A stretch of 64,000 nucleotides of DNA from Bisporella sp. PMI_857 (Eukaryota > Ascomycota > Leotiomycetes > Helotiales > Helotiaceae). Below, piece after piece: positions 22,775-36,080 of this stretch (its first letter is position 1; each line of letters opens with the position of its first letter). The notes under the pieces are model-generated. The model was not told the origin of the DNA and did no database searches. It saw only the letters and a list, made by a program, of their open reading frames with translations. Location of the stretch: contig JAJSPD010000047.1 in the NCBI GenBank assembly GCA_021307315.1, positions 124,001-188,000 on the forward strand, read 5' to 3'. A program made the translations under genes and the position numbers.

Positions 22775-23709
22775 TCTGTCGTTTGATTCTCGATTCTCAA
22801 GCTGTAACTTTATTTGAAAAGAAGCCTGTAAGATGTTGTGGTAGACAGTGAATGAGGCTGAAGATGGAGAAGAGAAGAGAATTGGATGTTGATACAGGCG
22901 AATTCAGTCTGAACTGTGTTGCCTACTAATGAAGTTAAGTTTATCGTACCTTTATATATGCCATTCTCCGTCCATACTTATATGCCCGAGTCTAAGTCTA
23001 AGGATATCAGCATGGTTTCCCGCCGAGTCTGATCAAAAGCACGCCCCGTAACTGCCGTTCCATACAGAACCCAGCGAAGCTAGGATCGTTTCGCTTTATC
23101 TTGACGCCTATTATAAATCATCATGTTTGATGTACTAGTCCTCGTCATAATTCACCGAACAATTATTTTAGACGCCATCGATTGGCGGATGGTGCTGACA
23201 TAATGTTCGGTGAATTGCAGTTATCGTTAGCGATGGTTCTATCAGATGAGCCCTGACAAATACTGTCGAAGGAGTCGCATCGCTTTTACCAGGGGTAGCT
23301 CTTGCAGTAGTTTACGGATATACCCCGCTGAATCGTGTGAAGAAGAGAATATGGCTATGTTTGAAGAGCCTCAAGATCCACTTTCGAGCGTCATATATGC
23401 GGATAGGTACAGGGTGAGATGCGGTGGATATAGCCTGGATATAGCCTGGATATAAAGCTTGCTTATTAATATTAAACATTCTTCGCCGGCTTGGTCGTTT
23501 GAAAGGCTTTAGGCAAGCATAGAATTGGAACATGGTGTTATGAGATATCTGCTCGATCTCCCGAGGCATGATTAATGAAGATCCACGGCTTTAAAGGTGT
23601 TCTTTATTTATAAACTTTAACGCTATTATTGTACAGTCATATCCCCAACGCCATGCCGATGCTCTTTAAACGGTCCAAGTTAAGCAAACGTTATACATGT
23701 TTGATACAT
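22775..23709. other. Intergenic with an inverted repeat
   Basis: No gene is supported in this 0.9-kb stretch. It contains a spaced inverted repeat (23149-23216) and a short tandem repeat of an 11-bp unit around 23424-23452 (GGATATAGCCT repeated). Confidence 0.5.
23149..23216. repeat. Inverted repeat with 13-bp arms and inner palindrome
   Basis: AATTCACCGAACA at 23149-23161 is mirrored exactly by TGTTCGGTGAATT at 23204-23216. The 42-bp spacer contains CGCCA-TCGAT-TGGCG, which can form a second hairpin. It could be a tiny foldback element or a binding site for a dimeric regulator. Confidence 0.8.
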
Positions 23710-25046
23710 TTAGCCCATGCCCACATATTTGAACCAGTTTGCTCGGCAGTCTTCCTTGTGTAACCATGCTTCACCATCTGTGAATCGTCCCGTTACGCAA
23801 CCTCTACATTTAGGAGAGTTTGGGCAATTGAAGTACGGTATATGTTGATAGCCAATATCGCGGAACCTGGATAGTTAGCAACAACTTTACAAGACAGGAA
23901 AGCATGTTAACTTACCAATGAATCTTACTTGCGTCCTCGAATAATCCGACTGCGATACTGTGGACAGGAGCATCTCCCCAGCGCTCATAAAAGAACCCAC
24001 CGACGCGATCGAGATGGTTGAAATAATCCTCATACGCTTGACTTCGCCAGAAGCTCAAGTCTGCTATCTCAAAATTGCTCCAGAAATGGCATGTGCTATA
24101 TCCGTTGGCCTTAATATTATGCTCAGGCCTCCTAGCACTATCTGTCAACCACATCATCGCGTTGTTATCGTGTAGATATTCGGGGTGTTGTGCCACAAAT
24201 TTCACTGTTTCCGGCCACAACGTTGGAATAGATGCTGGCGCATCATAGAGATTGATGGTAAAACCATAGGTTTTGTTGTGATCCGCCATGTAGCGGAACA
24301 CATCGTAGTCGACATCGCAGAAGAAGTGTACTTTTGGCTCAACTCGCCAATAGTATTGCATATGTTCCAGAGCAGGATGCTTGTAAAATAGACCACTATT
24401 CCACCGACACATTTGATGATATGATTTCATTGCTCCATACTGGATATCATTCTCTTTGAGAATTCGAGCGGATTCTTCAAACAACCCGTTGTCAATCCAA
24501 GACGGCATATCCCAATGCTCTTTTGGAATAAGTTCTGGAGCATTTTTGTTAGCTGGCGAAGTAATTACACCATCAATACTTACCATAATTGCACACTGCT
24601 TTTGTTTCGGCCTGCGTCCTCCGTTTGAACTCTTCACTGAATGGCACGTCGTTAAAAAAAGTCCATGGGTAGTTGAATTTATGATTCCATGTTCGCTCGA
24701 GGTCCTTCATGGCCTGCACCATCCCATCAACTTCCTCATTTCGAACCAAAGATAACAGAGTTGCATTGATTCGTGCCGTCCCTGCCTCGCCGATTCCATA
24801 ACCTTCTTCCACCCTATGTAATATTCCCTCTGGCTCTCCCGTAGCTATATAGAGTGTTAGCAAATGCTATCGAGGTTAAGGGGTTAATCAGCGCGCACGA
24901 TCTAAATTAGGGTCTCTCTCAAGATTCTTGAGCGTGTCGCCAGGGCCCTTCGGATATCTTGTAGGTCCAAACACCTGGTAGAGGAAGAACACCCACAGCC
25001 CGATGGCTAGCAGGCCCAGTATACGAATTGGTCGTGCCATGGCCAT
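23710..25046 (-). CDS. Alpha-1,2-mannosyltransferase, KRE2/MNT1/KTR family (GT15)
   Basis: Exons 25046-24899, 24844-24584, 24534-23916 and 23866-23710 join in frame to about 394 residues, close to the usual 390-440. Residues 1-25 (MAMARPIRILGLLAIGLWVF) form a type II Golgi signal anchor. The lumenal catalytic domain shows the GT15 landmarks: FNDVPFSEEFKRRT, YELIPKEHWDMPSWI, YHQMCRWNSG, the metal-binding EPKVHFFCDVDYDVF and HFWSNFEIADLSFWRS. The enzyme adds mannose from GDP-mannose to O- or N-linked glycans of secreted and wall proteins. The C-terminal cysteines (FNCPNSPKCRGC) fit the family. The N-terminal stem is short. It is divergent to the GCP gene. Which paralog (KRE2, KTR) it is cannot be decided from sequence alone. 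Confidence 0.92.
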
Positions 25047-25524
25047 TCTTGACGATTGTGATGTGTCTCTGGCACTTTGCGATGGGTGCCAACTTTTTGA
25101 AACTGATTTCCCCTAAATCAGGACGGCAAATGCCGCGAACAGATTGCAGGGGAGGGGTGTCCACGCCAAGATGCACGTGAAAACTATATTAGGAAAGACA
25201 CCTCTTCCCCATATCTGATATCATTGGCACTTTAATGTTGTTCTTGGTACGGTATATATAATATAGATACAGATGTATATGTCTAGTATCTGTCCATGGT
25301 AGATCTATATCCTCTATTAAGAACTACAGCAGATGTTGACTACTGCTACGCCTTCGTGAACAAAAAGAGACTGACCAAAGTTACTTCTCAAGGCAGGTAA
25401 GGATGCCTTAGGACAACTCCGCTGGACAAAGCTTGGCCAGACGCGTCGCGATTTCACAAGGACTCGCTATGAATCCGTATCAATATGAATTGACAGCGCT
25501 GTGTTTATGCATCACTGTCAGATC
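25047..25524. other. Divergent promoter region between mannosyltransferase and GCP genes
   Basis: The 478-bp gap must contain the promoters of both genes. It includes an AT-rich stretch with TATATATAATATAG near 25252-25266. No open frame of note. Confidence 0.4.
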
Positions 25525-28360
25525 ATGGCGCACCTTGCAAAGCTAGGAGCCTTGACTGAGGAACTGGTTACAATACTTACCTCAAGGTCAGCTGAGGTAG
25601 GCAAAATACGTTTCGTCCTATTCATTCTTTACCTCTCGTTGTCAACAACATTCATTTTACTAAATTAATGCGCAACAGTCGGATCCTGTCCGCTTTAATC
25701 TTCACAAAGAGACAGCCTTGCGGACTCTCCGATCGAATTCCTACCCACGAACCAACCAATTCGACGTCCTCAGCCGCCTTGAAGGTCTAGAAGAGAAGTT
25801 TCGAGTCTATAACGAGGATCCTCTTGCAGATGCGCTGAGGGAAAGGCTAGATGCGCTTGCCAAGAAGGGGTTGAAATGGGCACCAGACATACTAAGTCTG
25901 CTTCTCGAGCTGTCAGATAAGCCACTCTCAAACACACGCCTGGAAGATCTCGAATTCATAAAAGAACCCGAACCCGACCCTGGACCCGCATTGAAATGGC
26001 GAGATCTTGTTGCAGAAGATCCTCTGCTCCGTGAGAAGAGTGTCTGGAAAAATGTTGATTTTGGCGCCGAAAACTCGGACGAGGATGCTTTCGGGGATGT
26101 TCGTTCAGAAGCATCTGGCCTAACAGGTTCTACAGACGATTCCAGCGTTGAAAACGAGTACATTAGAGAGCCAGATTTTCATGCAGTGGATGACGGTCGT
26201 AAGCAAGAACTGGAAATCATAAGGGAGGCTCAATTTTGGAAGAAGAGCCCTAGCATAAACGGGGTTAAGCTAGGAACGGTAAAAAAGCACGTCTCGGAGT
26301 TAGACGCAATCAGAGAGACTCTCTTTATGCTAAATGGATACCCAACCTCCATTTTCGAAATGGAACCTGGACACCCGCGACAAATCACACCATCAAGTGG
26401 CTATGTGCTAAAGCACGCCTCTAATGATGCATTTCATAAAGTAGCAACAGACTTTGCCAATCAGGGTTCTGCAGTTATGACCTTAAGGTCATGGTTAGGA
26501 CGGCGTCAGGAGGTGCCATTACTCCAAGTCTTTCAGGGCGCTGTTTCAAAAAGACTGAGAGATTTCGATGACAATATCTCAAAAATACAGCAGAGATTTG
26601 TCGCTATTTCAAGCGATACCATAGTAAGCTTTCTCAGTATACAAGTTGAACTTAGCTATTCTCTTCGCCCGCTATGGAAACTTTCAGATATCGTACAGAA
26701 GCTAGATGCAGACCCATACGCTCATGCCTTCCGGTATCTTGAGATGTTATACGATGAAACGTGCATCTCACAAATGGCTGGAGACGACGACATGTACGCC
26801 TGCTTTGGCAAGATTTTTTTTGAATGCTTACAAATATATTTACGACCTCTACGCCTTTGGATGGAAGAAGGTGAGCTTACAAAAGATGACAATGTCTTTT
26901 TTGTTTCAGAAATCGACGGTAAGGTGCAGCCAGCGTTTCTTTGGCAATCACGATTCAAAATTAAGCAGACCCAAGCAGGCGTACTCCATGCTCCAAGATT
27001 TCTGCAGCCAAAAGCAAGTAAGATATTCATAACTGGCAAAAGTGTAGTTGTCCTCAAGTATCTCAACCGCTTTAGGTCGCTGCAATCGTCGAGAAGCTCT
27101 ACGGAGCCAAAATTAGACTTTGAAACAGTTTGCTGTCCATCGGCTCATCAATTATCACCCTTTCCTGAATTATTTGACGCAGCATTCGATCTGTGGGTGC
27201 AAAGCAAGCATCAATATGCCTCTTCTACACTCCGGAAAGCTCTATTCGACTCATGCGGTCTCCACATTTCGTTAGACGCGATGTCTCATATATATTTTTT
27301 AGCAGATGGCATTATTGGCGGAAGCTTTTCGAGTGCCATTTTTGACAAATTAGATACTCTAGACGCATCATGGAACGATCAGTTCACGCTTACAGAGCTT
27401 GTACGAAGTACTTATGGGCCATCATCAAGTATATCTTCCGAACGATTGCGAGTCTCCGTACGTTCCCTTCCACAGAAGTACCAGGAAGTTGCAAAATGTC
27501 GTCGCTCCATTAAGACATTAGCAGTCATCGAGCTAAAATACAAGTTATCGTGGCCCATCCAAATCATAATCACACCAACCACAATCCCGTCGTACCAAAA
27601 GATCCTCACTTTCCTACTACAAATTCGACGCAGTTCTCACATCCTATCACGTCAGCGCATCATAAAAGATCCATTGGACAAAACGAGCAGCACGGATGAA
27701 CGTGCCATTTACTACTCTCTCCGCTCCCGCTTGGTATGGTTCACACAGACACTATACTACTACCTCACATCTATAGTCATCGAGCCAAGCTCCCAATTCA
27801 TGCGGGGGAAGCTGAGGGAAGCTGAAGATGTGAATACCATGATTGTCGTTCATGAGGCGTATATTAAGTCAATACTTGATCAAGCGCTCTTGGGCAGCAA
27901 GTTAGAACCCATCCGTAAAACGATCATTAAGATCCTCGACCAGAGCATCATGCTTGAAGACGCACAAGCCGCAAACGTGGCTGCAACAAAGGAGGCTGAG
28001 GACAGGCAGCGAGAGATGATGGATCTCTCTATCGCCTCCTTAGGCTTACATACCCCTCGCAAACCAGGAACAAGCTTTAAAGCCTCGGCTAGGCGGGAGC
28101 AGGAAAGTTCAGACGAAGAAGAAATCGACGTTGATCTCTCTATGTTATCTACAATGTGTGACGAAGCGGATGAAGAGTCGTACGTACAGACACTGGGGAG
28201 GATGAAAAGCGAGTTCGATCGCCTCGTCCGCTTTGTAACCAGTGGGCTCAGAGCCGTGGCACGCGCCAGCGGCGCCGAGGAAAGCAGGAGCTGGGATGTA
28301 TTGGGTGAGATGCTAGAGAGCGGCCTCGGTATCGGGGTGGGAAGTATGGGATGGAGATAA
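25525..28360 (+). CDS. Gamma-tubulin complex component, GCP5/Mod21 type
   Basis: Exon 25525-25596 (MAHLAKLGALTEELVTILTS and on) joins exon 25679-28360 in frame, giving about 917 residues. The N-terminal 100 residues (NQFDVLSRLEGLEEKFRVYN, ADALRERLDAL, LSLLLELSDKPL) match the GCP5/Mod21 N-terminal domain. An acidic linker follows, and from about residue 200 onward the gamma-tubulin complex core appears (RETLFMLNGYPTSIFE, SYSLRPLWKLSDIV, the long helical C-terminal grip domain). The protein would be a non-core subunit of the gamma-tubulin ring complex at spindle pole bodies and microtubule organising centres. The acidic stretch near residue 830 (ESSDEEEIDVDLS) is probably disordered. Confidence 0.88.
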
Positions 28361-28636
28361 AAAACCAAAGACAAAAATACGTAACACACGCAAAACATAA
28401 CTTCTCACCTCTTTTACCGTTTACATCTTCTACTCTCGAATGATTGCATTCTATTTGCACAGGGGCGAGACGGATAAGTAGTTCTCAAGGGTTTAGAATA
28501 GTGACATATTGGGACGGTGCGGTTTTCCCTCCTTGATTTGATATCTATGACCATACGCAAACGCCTACAATCCCATCCCTCAAATCACAGAGACAAACGA
28601 GAAAAAACTGTATCGTAGCTAAAGAAATCCATGAAC

Positions 28637-31600
28637 CTAGCCAACCCAGCGTCTTGCGCTTCTGAACATCCGCACCCAAGGCCCGAACTCGCCCCACTCG
28701 TCCGCCGCACCAGGAGGAATATAGCTCCCTACATCCGCCATGATAGTCCGCTCAGGGTGCGGCATCAGCGCCAGTACGCGTCCATCCAAACTTCTTACAC
28801 CAGCGATGCCTTCCGGGCTGCCGTTCGGGTTGAATGGATAGCGGGTCGTGACGCTTCCATAATTATCCGTATAGCGGAAGGGAATACCGCCCTCGGCATT
28901 CAGCTCCTCGAGATCCTGGGAGTTCTCGAAGAGCGCCCTCCCTTCACCGTGTGAGACGACTATGGGCAGCGCAGAGCCGTGCATTCCGTGCAGGAAGACG
29001 GATGGGTCTTTCGAGTTATCCTGAATTCTAACCATCGAGACACGACCCTCGAATTGCTCGCTCTTGTTCTCTACAAATAGTGGCCAATGGTTCGCTCCGG
29101 GAATCAATTCCTTGAGACGAGCGAGCATTTGGCAGCCGTTGCAGACTCCTAGCGTGAAGGTATCTTTGCGAGCGAAGAATTTCTGGAATTCGGGCCGCGC
29201 GTTTTCTTCGTGCATGAGGATAGATTTCGCCCAGCCGTTGCCGGCGCCAAGTACGTCACCGTAGGAAAATCCTCCGCAGGCCGCGATGCCGACAAAATCC
29301 TCGAGAGAGCGGCCGGCGATGATGTCTGTCATGTGAATATCGACAGCGTCGAAGCCTGCAGCTTTGAATGCGAATGCCATCTCAGCATATCCATTGACGC
29401 CTTGCTCTCTAAGGATCGCTACGCGAGGAGCTTGCGAAAAGACGGCAGTGATGGAACCTAGAAGTGATGGGATCTTATCCTTTGGTTCGAAGGTTAGCTT
29501 GTATCGCAGGCCAGGGTCTCTGTTGTCCTTGATATTGTCGTACTCATGATCAGCGCATTGAGGATTGTCACGATGTCTCTGCATGGCGTACGAAGTCTTC
29601 GACCACATCTGTTGCAGCTCTACGCGCTCCATGTCAAAGATCTTCTTGCCACCATTGCGAACCACAAGTCTCTGTTTTGAAACCTCGGGAACACGGCCAA
29701 TCTTGCGAATCAGGCCGGGTGGTGGACCACAAGTTGCGAAACAGCGCATAAAGTTGACCTCATCGGACTTGCGAACTTGGAATATGGCACCAAGCTCTTC
29801 GCTGAACAGTGCTTTGAATTCCTCCGCTGTGGTGGACGTCTTGGCTATACCATCGAGCATGATCTCAACTCCACATCGGCCTGCAAACATCATCTCTGCA
29901 AGTGTGGTAAGAAGACCCCCATCAGAAATGTCATGGTAGGCTAAAACTATTCCTGATTGATGTAGTTGGAGGATAGCATCGAAGTAGTCAATGAGATCCT
30001 GCGAATCCCTCACATCTGGAGACTCGTCGCCCAGCTGACCAAAAACTTGACCAAAAGCTGAGCCTCCTAGAGCCTTGTTCCCTTTGGCAAGATCAACATA
30101 CATCAGTGTCGTCTCACCGACATCTTCTAATCTACGAAGCGTTGGTGTCCAAGTAGTTCTGACATTGGACACAGGTGCAAATGCTGAAATTACAACCGTC
30201 ATAGGCGCAGTGACTGATTTCTGCTCACCCGAGTTCTGGTCTTTCCAGGATGCTTTCATCGAGGTTGAGTCTTTGCCTACTGGTATACTGATGCTAAGTT
30301 GCGGACAAAGCTCCATGCCAATGGCGTGAACTGCTTCATACAGAGCAGCGCCTTCACCTGGATGATTGACAGCGGCCATCCAATTGGCTGATAACCTAAC
30401 GCGTGGTAGATCACCTAATATGTCTGCAGCTGCCAAATTCATTAAGCTTTCGGCAACAGCCATCCGAGCTGATGCTGCGGGTGATATTAAAGCCAAGGTT
30501 GGCTTTTCACCCATAGCAAAAGCTTCCCCGGTCTTGAGGTTATCACCTATATTCAAAGCTGTCACAGTGACTGCGACGTCGGCTACTGGAGTTTGCCATG
30601 GCCCAACCATCTGATCTCTGACAGTCTTTCCTCCTACTGTACGATCGCCAATGGTAATGAGAAACGACTTTGAGCCGACTGCCGGCAACGCAAACACCCT
30701 CTCGACCACCTTGTTGATGAGCTGGTTCTCTGGTATTTGGGGATAGGTTTCTTGGACCGTTTTAACGGCATCAAAGGACCTGAGCTCTAATTTTCGAGAA
30801 TCGACGATTCTCTCCAGCTTCCTGTCTTTAGGGAAGAGAGTTGACATTGGCAAGTCGATGGGTATTGGGTAATCCTTGGATTCTCGGTCCTGCAGGATAA
30901 GTCTGGCGGATCCGTCCTTTCTATCGGGAACAACCCTTCCAACATCTGAGAAACCACAACGTTCACGATCTATAGCATTTTAGCATATACTTCTCTGGGG
31001 AAAAACTAATACTTACTCGCGATGCTGACGAATCTGTTGATACTGTCTTCATTAACAAGTAATACGTATCGCTCCTGGGCCTCGCAACACCAGATCTGAA
31101 GTGGGCTCATGCTGCTGTCAGCGCTCTCTATTTGCCTCAATTCAAACCTTCCACCAAAACCGGCGTCTTTCACTAATTCAGGTAGTGCATTGGAAAGCCC
31201 CCCGGCGCCTACATCATGAATGAATGCAATAGGATTGGCATCTCCCAAAGCTACACAGCCATCAATGACCATCTGTGCGCGTCGCTCCTATTAATTGTGG
31301 AAGTCAATAAATGCCTCTCATCTTACTGTTCAAGGCGCTACAGCTTACCATTTCTGGATTTCCCCTTTGAACACTGTCAAAATCTAGTTCGACCGAACCT
31401 TCCCCGGAAGCATTGCTTGAGGCAGCACCACCGCCAAGGCCTATTAGCATGGCTGGTCCTCCAAGGACAATGATATGGGCACCCTCCTTCACATCTTCGC
31501 CCTTCTTGAGGGCATGCTGAGGTCTAACAGTGCCAACTCCTCCTGCGATCATAATCGGCTTATGATAACCTCGAATCTCAGTACCGTCAGATCCGGCGTC

Positions 31601-33005
31601 AGTCTCCGCAAGTAACGTACGAAAACAGCCTGTTAAACATGGTCGACCGAATTCATTGTTGAACCTGGCACTCCCTATAGGTGCTTCTAGCATAATATCG
31701 AAGCTGCTGGCGAAATGTGCAGGTTTCCCAATATCGATCTCCCAAGGTTCTTTGTGATCTGGGATCAACAAATCAGAAACCCAGAACCCGCAAAGTCCAG
31801 CCTTTGGTGTTGAGCCTCGACCTACAGCGCCCTCGTCTCTGATTTCGCCTCCGGATCCGGTAGCTGCTCCAGGGAATGGTGAGATCGCCGTTGGATGGTT
31901 ATGTGTCTCAACTTTAGCAAGGAAATGCACTTTCTCTTTGGTCTGTCTCCAACTTCCTGTAGAATAATCAGGCGCCCAGAAGCTAGCCATTTCGCCCTGT
32001 AAAACTGCAGCATTATCGCTGTATGCGGAGACGGTATACTTGGAATTCTTCTTGTGCGTATTTTTGATCATTTCGAACAGGCTCTGTCCCATACCCATTC
32101 CATCAATAGTCCAGTTGGCATTGAATTGCTTATGTCGGCAGTGCTCAGAATTAACCTGTGCAAACATAAATAGCTCGATATCATAAGGGTTGCGACCCAG
32201 TTGGGCGTAAGCTTGTATAAGATACTCCATTTCCAGTAAATCTAGGGCCAGGCCCCGCTCTTTGTTGTATGCCTTTAAGGTTTCGATGGGAGATGAGCCA
32301 CTGCCAAAATCGATGACTTCTAGAGGAACGGGTTGACCTTTAGCAAACATGGTATCCAGATCAGGTTCTCCATGAATGATATTTTCAGTCATCCGATCAT
32401 AAATCACGTCTTTGAAAGGAATGTCTTCTCCTTCATATGGCTCAGTAAACTTGATCATCACTGCACGCCCTCTTTCTATTCGCTGTAAACGAACACCACA
32501 CACATGGGCAATACTTGTTGCCTTTGAGCCTGTAATACATGTCAGCTAGCTAGGTGAGATAAGAGAACATCCTCATCATAGTTAAACAAGATAAGTTGTA
32601 CATACTCCATGGTGATATGGTTCGTGGAGTGATGTGATAGATCTTAGAGCTTCTGAGCTCGCCATCTAAAATGGTGCTATCGCGATTTGGTGGAAGAAGC
32701 TCCTGAAGTTTTGCCTTTGAATGAATCAGCACCGTCCATGCTACTATACGAAAGATTGTGCATTCCCCAATTCATTCTGTGAAATCACGTGTTACTTGAC
32801 TTACTCTTATTGCTGTTTGATCCGATTCCGGATTCAAGTGTGTATAGTAGAAGTTAATGCCTCGAACTTCATGTACCTTGGCTCCACCAAGCTTATTGAT
32901 TCTGTCCCTGAGCTTTTCGGCCTCAGAAGGTGTAAAGCACTGCTCTCCGGGAGAGACCAGATACTGGTTGTTGCGATCTATTCCGCGAATCGTGATGCCT
33001 GACAT
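28637..33005 (-). CDS. ADE6: Phosphoribosylformylglycinamidine synthase (FGAM synthase)
   Basis: Five exons (33005-32789, 32743-32606, 32529-31349, 31287-31017, 30969-28637) join in frame to about 1379 residues, the usual length of the eukaryotic fused enzyme. The first join uses a GTGATT donor and is the least certain. The N-terminal FGAM synthase linker region is followed by two AIRS-like halves ([66 protein letters not shown]). A C-terminal class I glutaminase carries the nucleophile in GVCNGCQML (Cys about 1212) and the His/Glu pair in MPHPER (about 1340-1342). It catalyses the ATP- and glutamine-dependent fourth step of de novo purine synthesis in the cytosol. It ends 276 bp from the convergent GCP gene. 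Confidence 0.95.
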
Positions 33006-33520
33006 CTTTCCAAATCTGAGCGGAAAACGCTTGAGAGTATTCTATAGGAACAGATGAAAGAGTCAGGAGTCAAGCTAGAATGCCCATCAATGCTTTGTGG
33101 CGCCTTAGTGACCAGATAACTTATTATACAGTCAGCAAAGACAGCCTGCGCAGTGTGGCGGGGTTGTTTTAATGGCCTAAAAATATCAAATTTTGTCCCT
33201 CCTGCCCCCACCATGCATGTGCGGCTGTGCGGCCGCTGGAACATTTAATGATCCGCTCCGGGGAGATTACTATGGTTCAATTCTTAGAAGATCGTCTTTA
33301 CTGTACCGTCTCTCCCCCTTGGCGTGTCCTACGCGTCTTCTTCATTTAATTTCTACTTTGTCCTCGTCCACCTCACCCTGCGATTGTAGTTTTTAATTCG
33401 AAAGAAATCCTCCCCTATAGTTATTACACATTACTTTATGTCATATTTTATAGATTTATAGTAGATCAATCTGCAACCTCGCTCTCCCTTCAGCTGGTGC
33501 TCTCGAACCAAATCGCCAAT
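33006..33520. other. Divergent promoter region of ADE6 and the PQ-loop gene
   Basis: The 515-bp gap lies upstream of both genes. The half next to the PQ-loop gene is pyrimidine-rich, as common in fungal 5' leaders. No gene seen. Confidence 0.45.
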
Positions 33521-34608
33521 ATGGGACTGGCGACCTTTATGTCTGGCTTTGTGGCCCCTTTATTTATCGTTGTCTCGCCATTGACTTCCTATGCCGACCA
33601 AACATACTCGATACATAAGACAAAGTCGAGTGCTGGGTTTTCTCTAGATATTCCCCTGATCATGCTCGTTGCTTCGCTGCTCCGGTACATCCGCCGTCTC
33701 CGGGCACCATATTCCAGCTTGCTTGAATGTTGCTAACATATATCCACAGAGTATTCTATTATCCTGGCGCCAAATTCGACACTTCACTCCTTATCCAGTC
33801 CTTCATAATGATTGCGATTCAAACAGTTCTGCTGAAAGTTGCGCTGGATCATCGTCCTGGACCGTCTTCAAAGGGTGGTGAGATGGCAACACCGTTTGTT
33901 GGCGGAGCAGAATTTGGTGCTCCAAGACCATATAACTTTTGGCAATGGCGATCCCCAAAACCGTAAGCCGCCTTGGCCTAATGTCATGCAAGAATTATTG
34001 CCTAATAATGCCTTGCAGATACTGGCAATTCCTCGTATACCTCTTCGTAACTCTGGCAGCCCTCGAGCTTATTTTGGCTCCCATGCCCGGACTATACACC
34101 CTCTACTCTACATCAATCGGATATTTGGGTCTTTCAATCGAAGCCACCCTGCCGCTTCCTCAAATCATGGCAAATTACCGAACAAAGTCTACGAAAGGCT
34201 TCCGACCCTCGGTCCTTGTGTCCTGGATTGCTGGAGATATGATGAAAATGTTCTGGTTCTTTACTGCAACAACGGAAATCCCATGGGCGTTCAAACTTTG
34301 TGGGATATTCCAAATGTGCTGCGATTTATACCTAGGTGTCCAATGGTACATATATGGTGATAGACCACAAGGATTAGGGCTGGGTCTGAAGCAGTAAGTA
34401 AATGCCCGTATTTAGTTTTGTTTGAAAGCTGTTCCTTTTACAATTTGGCTGGGTCAGATATCAGATGTCTCTTGAATCTACTCCTGCTCCAAACATGCCT
34501 TCTAATTCGACTTCAAAGACTATAGAGCTCACGAGAGAACTGGAGCATGGCGCTATCAAAGTCTCAATTACTGACCCTGATCATTACCAGAAATCTCAGT
34601 CCTATTGA
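33521..34608 (+). CDS. PQ-loop repeat membrane protein (ANY1/PQLC1-like)
   Basis: Exons 33521-33684, 33750-33962, 34019-34393 and 34458-34608 join in frame to about 300 residues. Around seven hydrophobic segments are visible. The second PQ-loop is clear (SIEATLPLPQIMANYRTKST), and the first is degenerate (SPLTSYADQTYSIHKTKSSAG). This pairing, the length and the loop GGAEFGAPRPYNFWQWRS fit the fungal ANY1/mammalian PQLC1 (SLC66A2) branch, whose yeast member acts in lipid asymmetry at Golgi/endosomal membranes together with flippases. The hydrophilic tail after the last segment is Ser/Thr-rich. Endomembrane location is inferred from the family. Confidence 0.85.
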
Positions 34609-36072
34609 TGGCGTAAATGTACCACAGCACGCGAACGGATATGAGTTGGGACGAAGATCATCGCCATCATTAGGGGAGAAGGATGCTCGCAGGTTCGGAT
34701 AGCTGCTCGAGAGGCGAAATGCGGCACAAAATATTGTTGGCTGATTCATCATATATTGCATCGCGCTGCCGTTCAAATCGCTGCTAGTATCAGTCGTCAA
34801 GGCTGACAAGTGGGATTTGGAATATGAAGTACAGAGCAAATCTGATCAGATGCATGTCAAACAGCTCGATATCTTGAGGCAGTGCACTCTTGTAAGAGCT
34901 ATTTGTATCTGAATATTCCAGGCATCCTGGGAGAAACTCAAATTCGATGGCCAAGGCTGAGGGGATGCATGGATTCCAAGCAAACATCATAGGCGCGCTG
35001 GCTAGCATTTCCAGGATCCGAGCATACACGGGCTTATATGCAGCATAAGAAACTCCACTTGATATTAATGTTTGCTTGAGGCGCCTAGAGGCAATCTAGA
35101 ATAGTATAATAGTATAATGAAAGATACCAGACATAGCCATAATACCTAATATTATCAGGACCATAAGGTATTCTTTGCTCCACTTCTCTCATCGTGAAAT
35201 AATTGACTTCTCTCCTTACTGCTCGTTTTCATGCTTACTACTATCACTTCATTTACCTCCATAAGATTTATTCTTTGAGCAGGACCAAGCAATGCATCAT
35301 GTCATAGTTCCAAGCAAACATATCTAGCCAGGTGTGTCTAGCACACCTCAGGCACAAAATACTCGACAAGAGACTAGGTCATCCAGGCCCATAAATTTGA
35401 CCTAAACTACGTTCTTCATATAATTCAGGAAATCAGATGCCCAACGAATTAATGTCTTCGCTATTTCAGTTTATCCTTCTACGCTTTTGACCACACATAC
35501 TCGCTCAAACAAGCCAAGTGATGGCCAAGTGATGACCAAAACATATAAGCTCGGGGCATGGAGGCAGGACGGATAAGTACATATCTCGAAATATCAGATA
35601 TCAAAATACCCTTCTTCAAGCACATATATGGTCTACGGAGCTTGACTTCAGTTTTTAGAGTACAAGAGGATACTTCGGCAGGAAATGAGTCGCGGTGAAA
35701 AGATGGCTAGTTGCTAAGCGATGCCAAGATTTAACGACAGTGACGACTTGTGAATCTGCTTAATGTTACCATCAACAAATATGATGATTTAGAACAACAA
35801 ACAACGGTCTTTACGGCTTCTAAACTAGCTAGAAATAGTTCAATATACTCTATAAATCAAATAAGAACCTTAAGATCATCGAAATGGCTCAAAATGCTGC
35901 ATAAAGGGCCTGGTGATCAAGCCGCGTACCCTTGTACATTCATTTTCTATTTGACTCTATTCACGGATTCTCACTTATATTCACTTCACCCTTACGTTCA
36001 ACGCTTCCGAGCCCTTCTTTCCTTTCTTGCCTAACTCAAGCCTCGCTTGCGCTGCCTCACCAGCCTCGAACG
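34609..36072. other. Intergenic, no gene seen
   Basis: About 1.5 kb contain only short frames without family motifs. Parts are AT-rich, with small duplications (AGTATAAT repeated near 35101-35118). Confidence 0.4.
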
Positions 36073-36080
36073 TATAAAAG
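36073..36080 (+). promoter_or_regulatory. TATA box upstream of the Myb-like array gene
   Basis: TATAAAAG matches the TATA consensus and is followed directly by a long strand-biased C/T-rich stretch up to the ATG at 36757. This suggests transcription start near 36100-36120 and a 5' leader of roughly 650 nt, unless it contains an intron. Confidence 0.5.
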
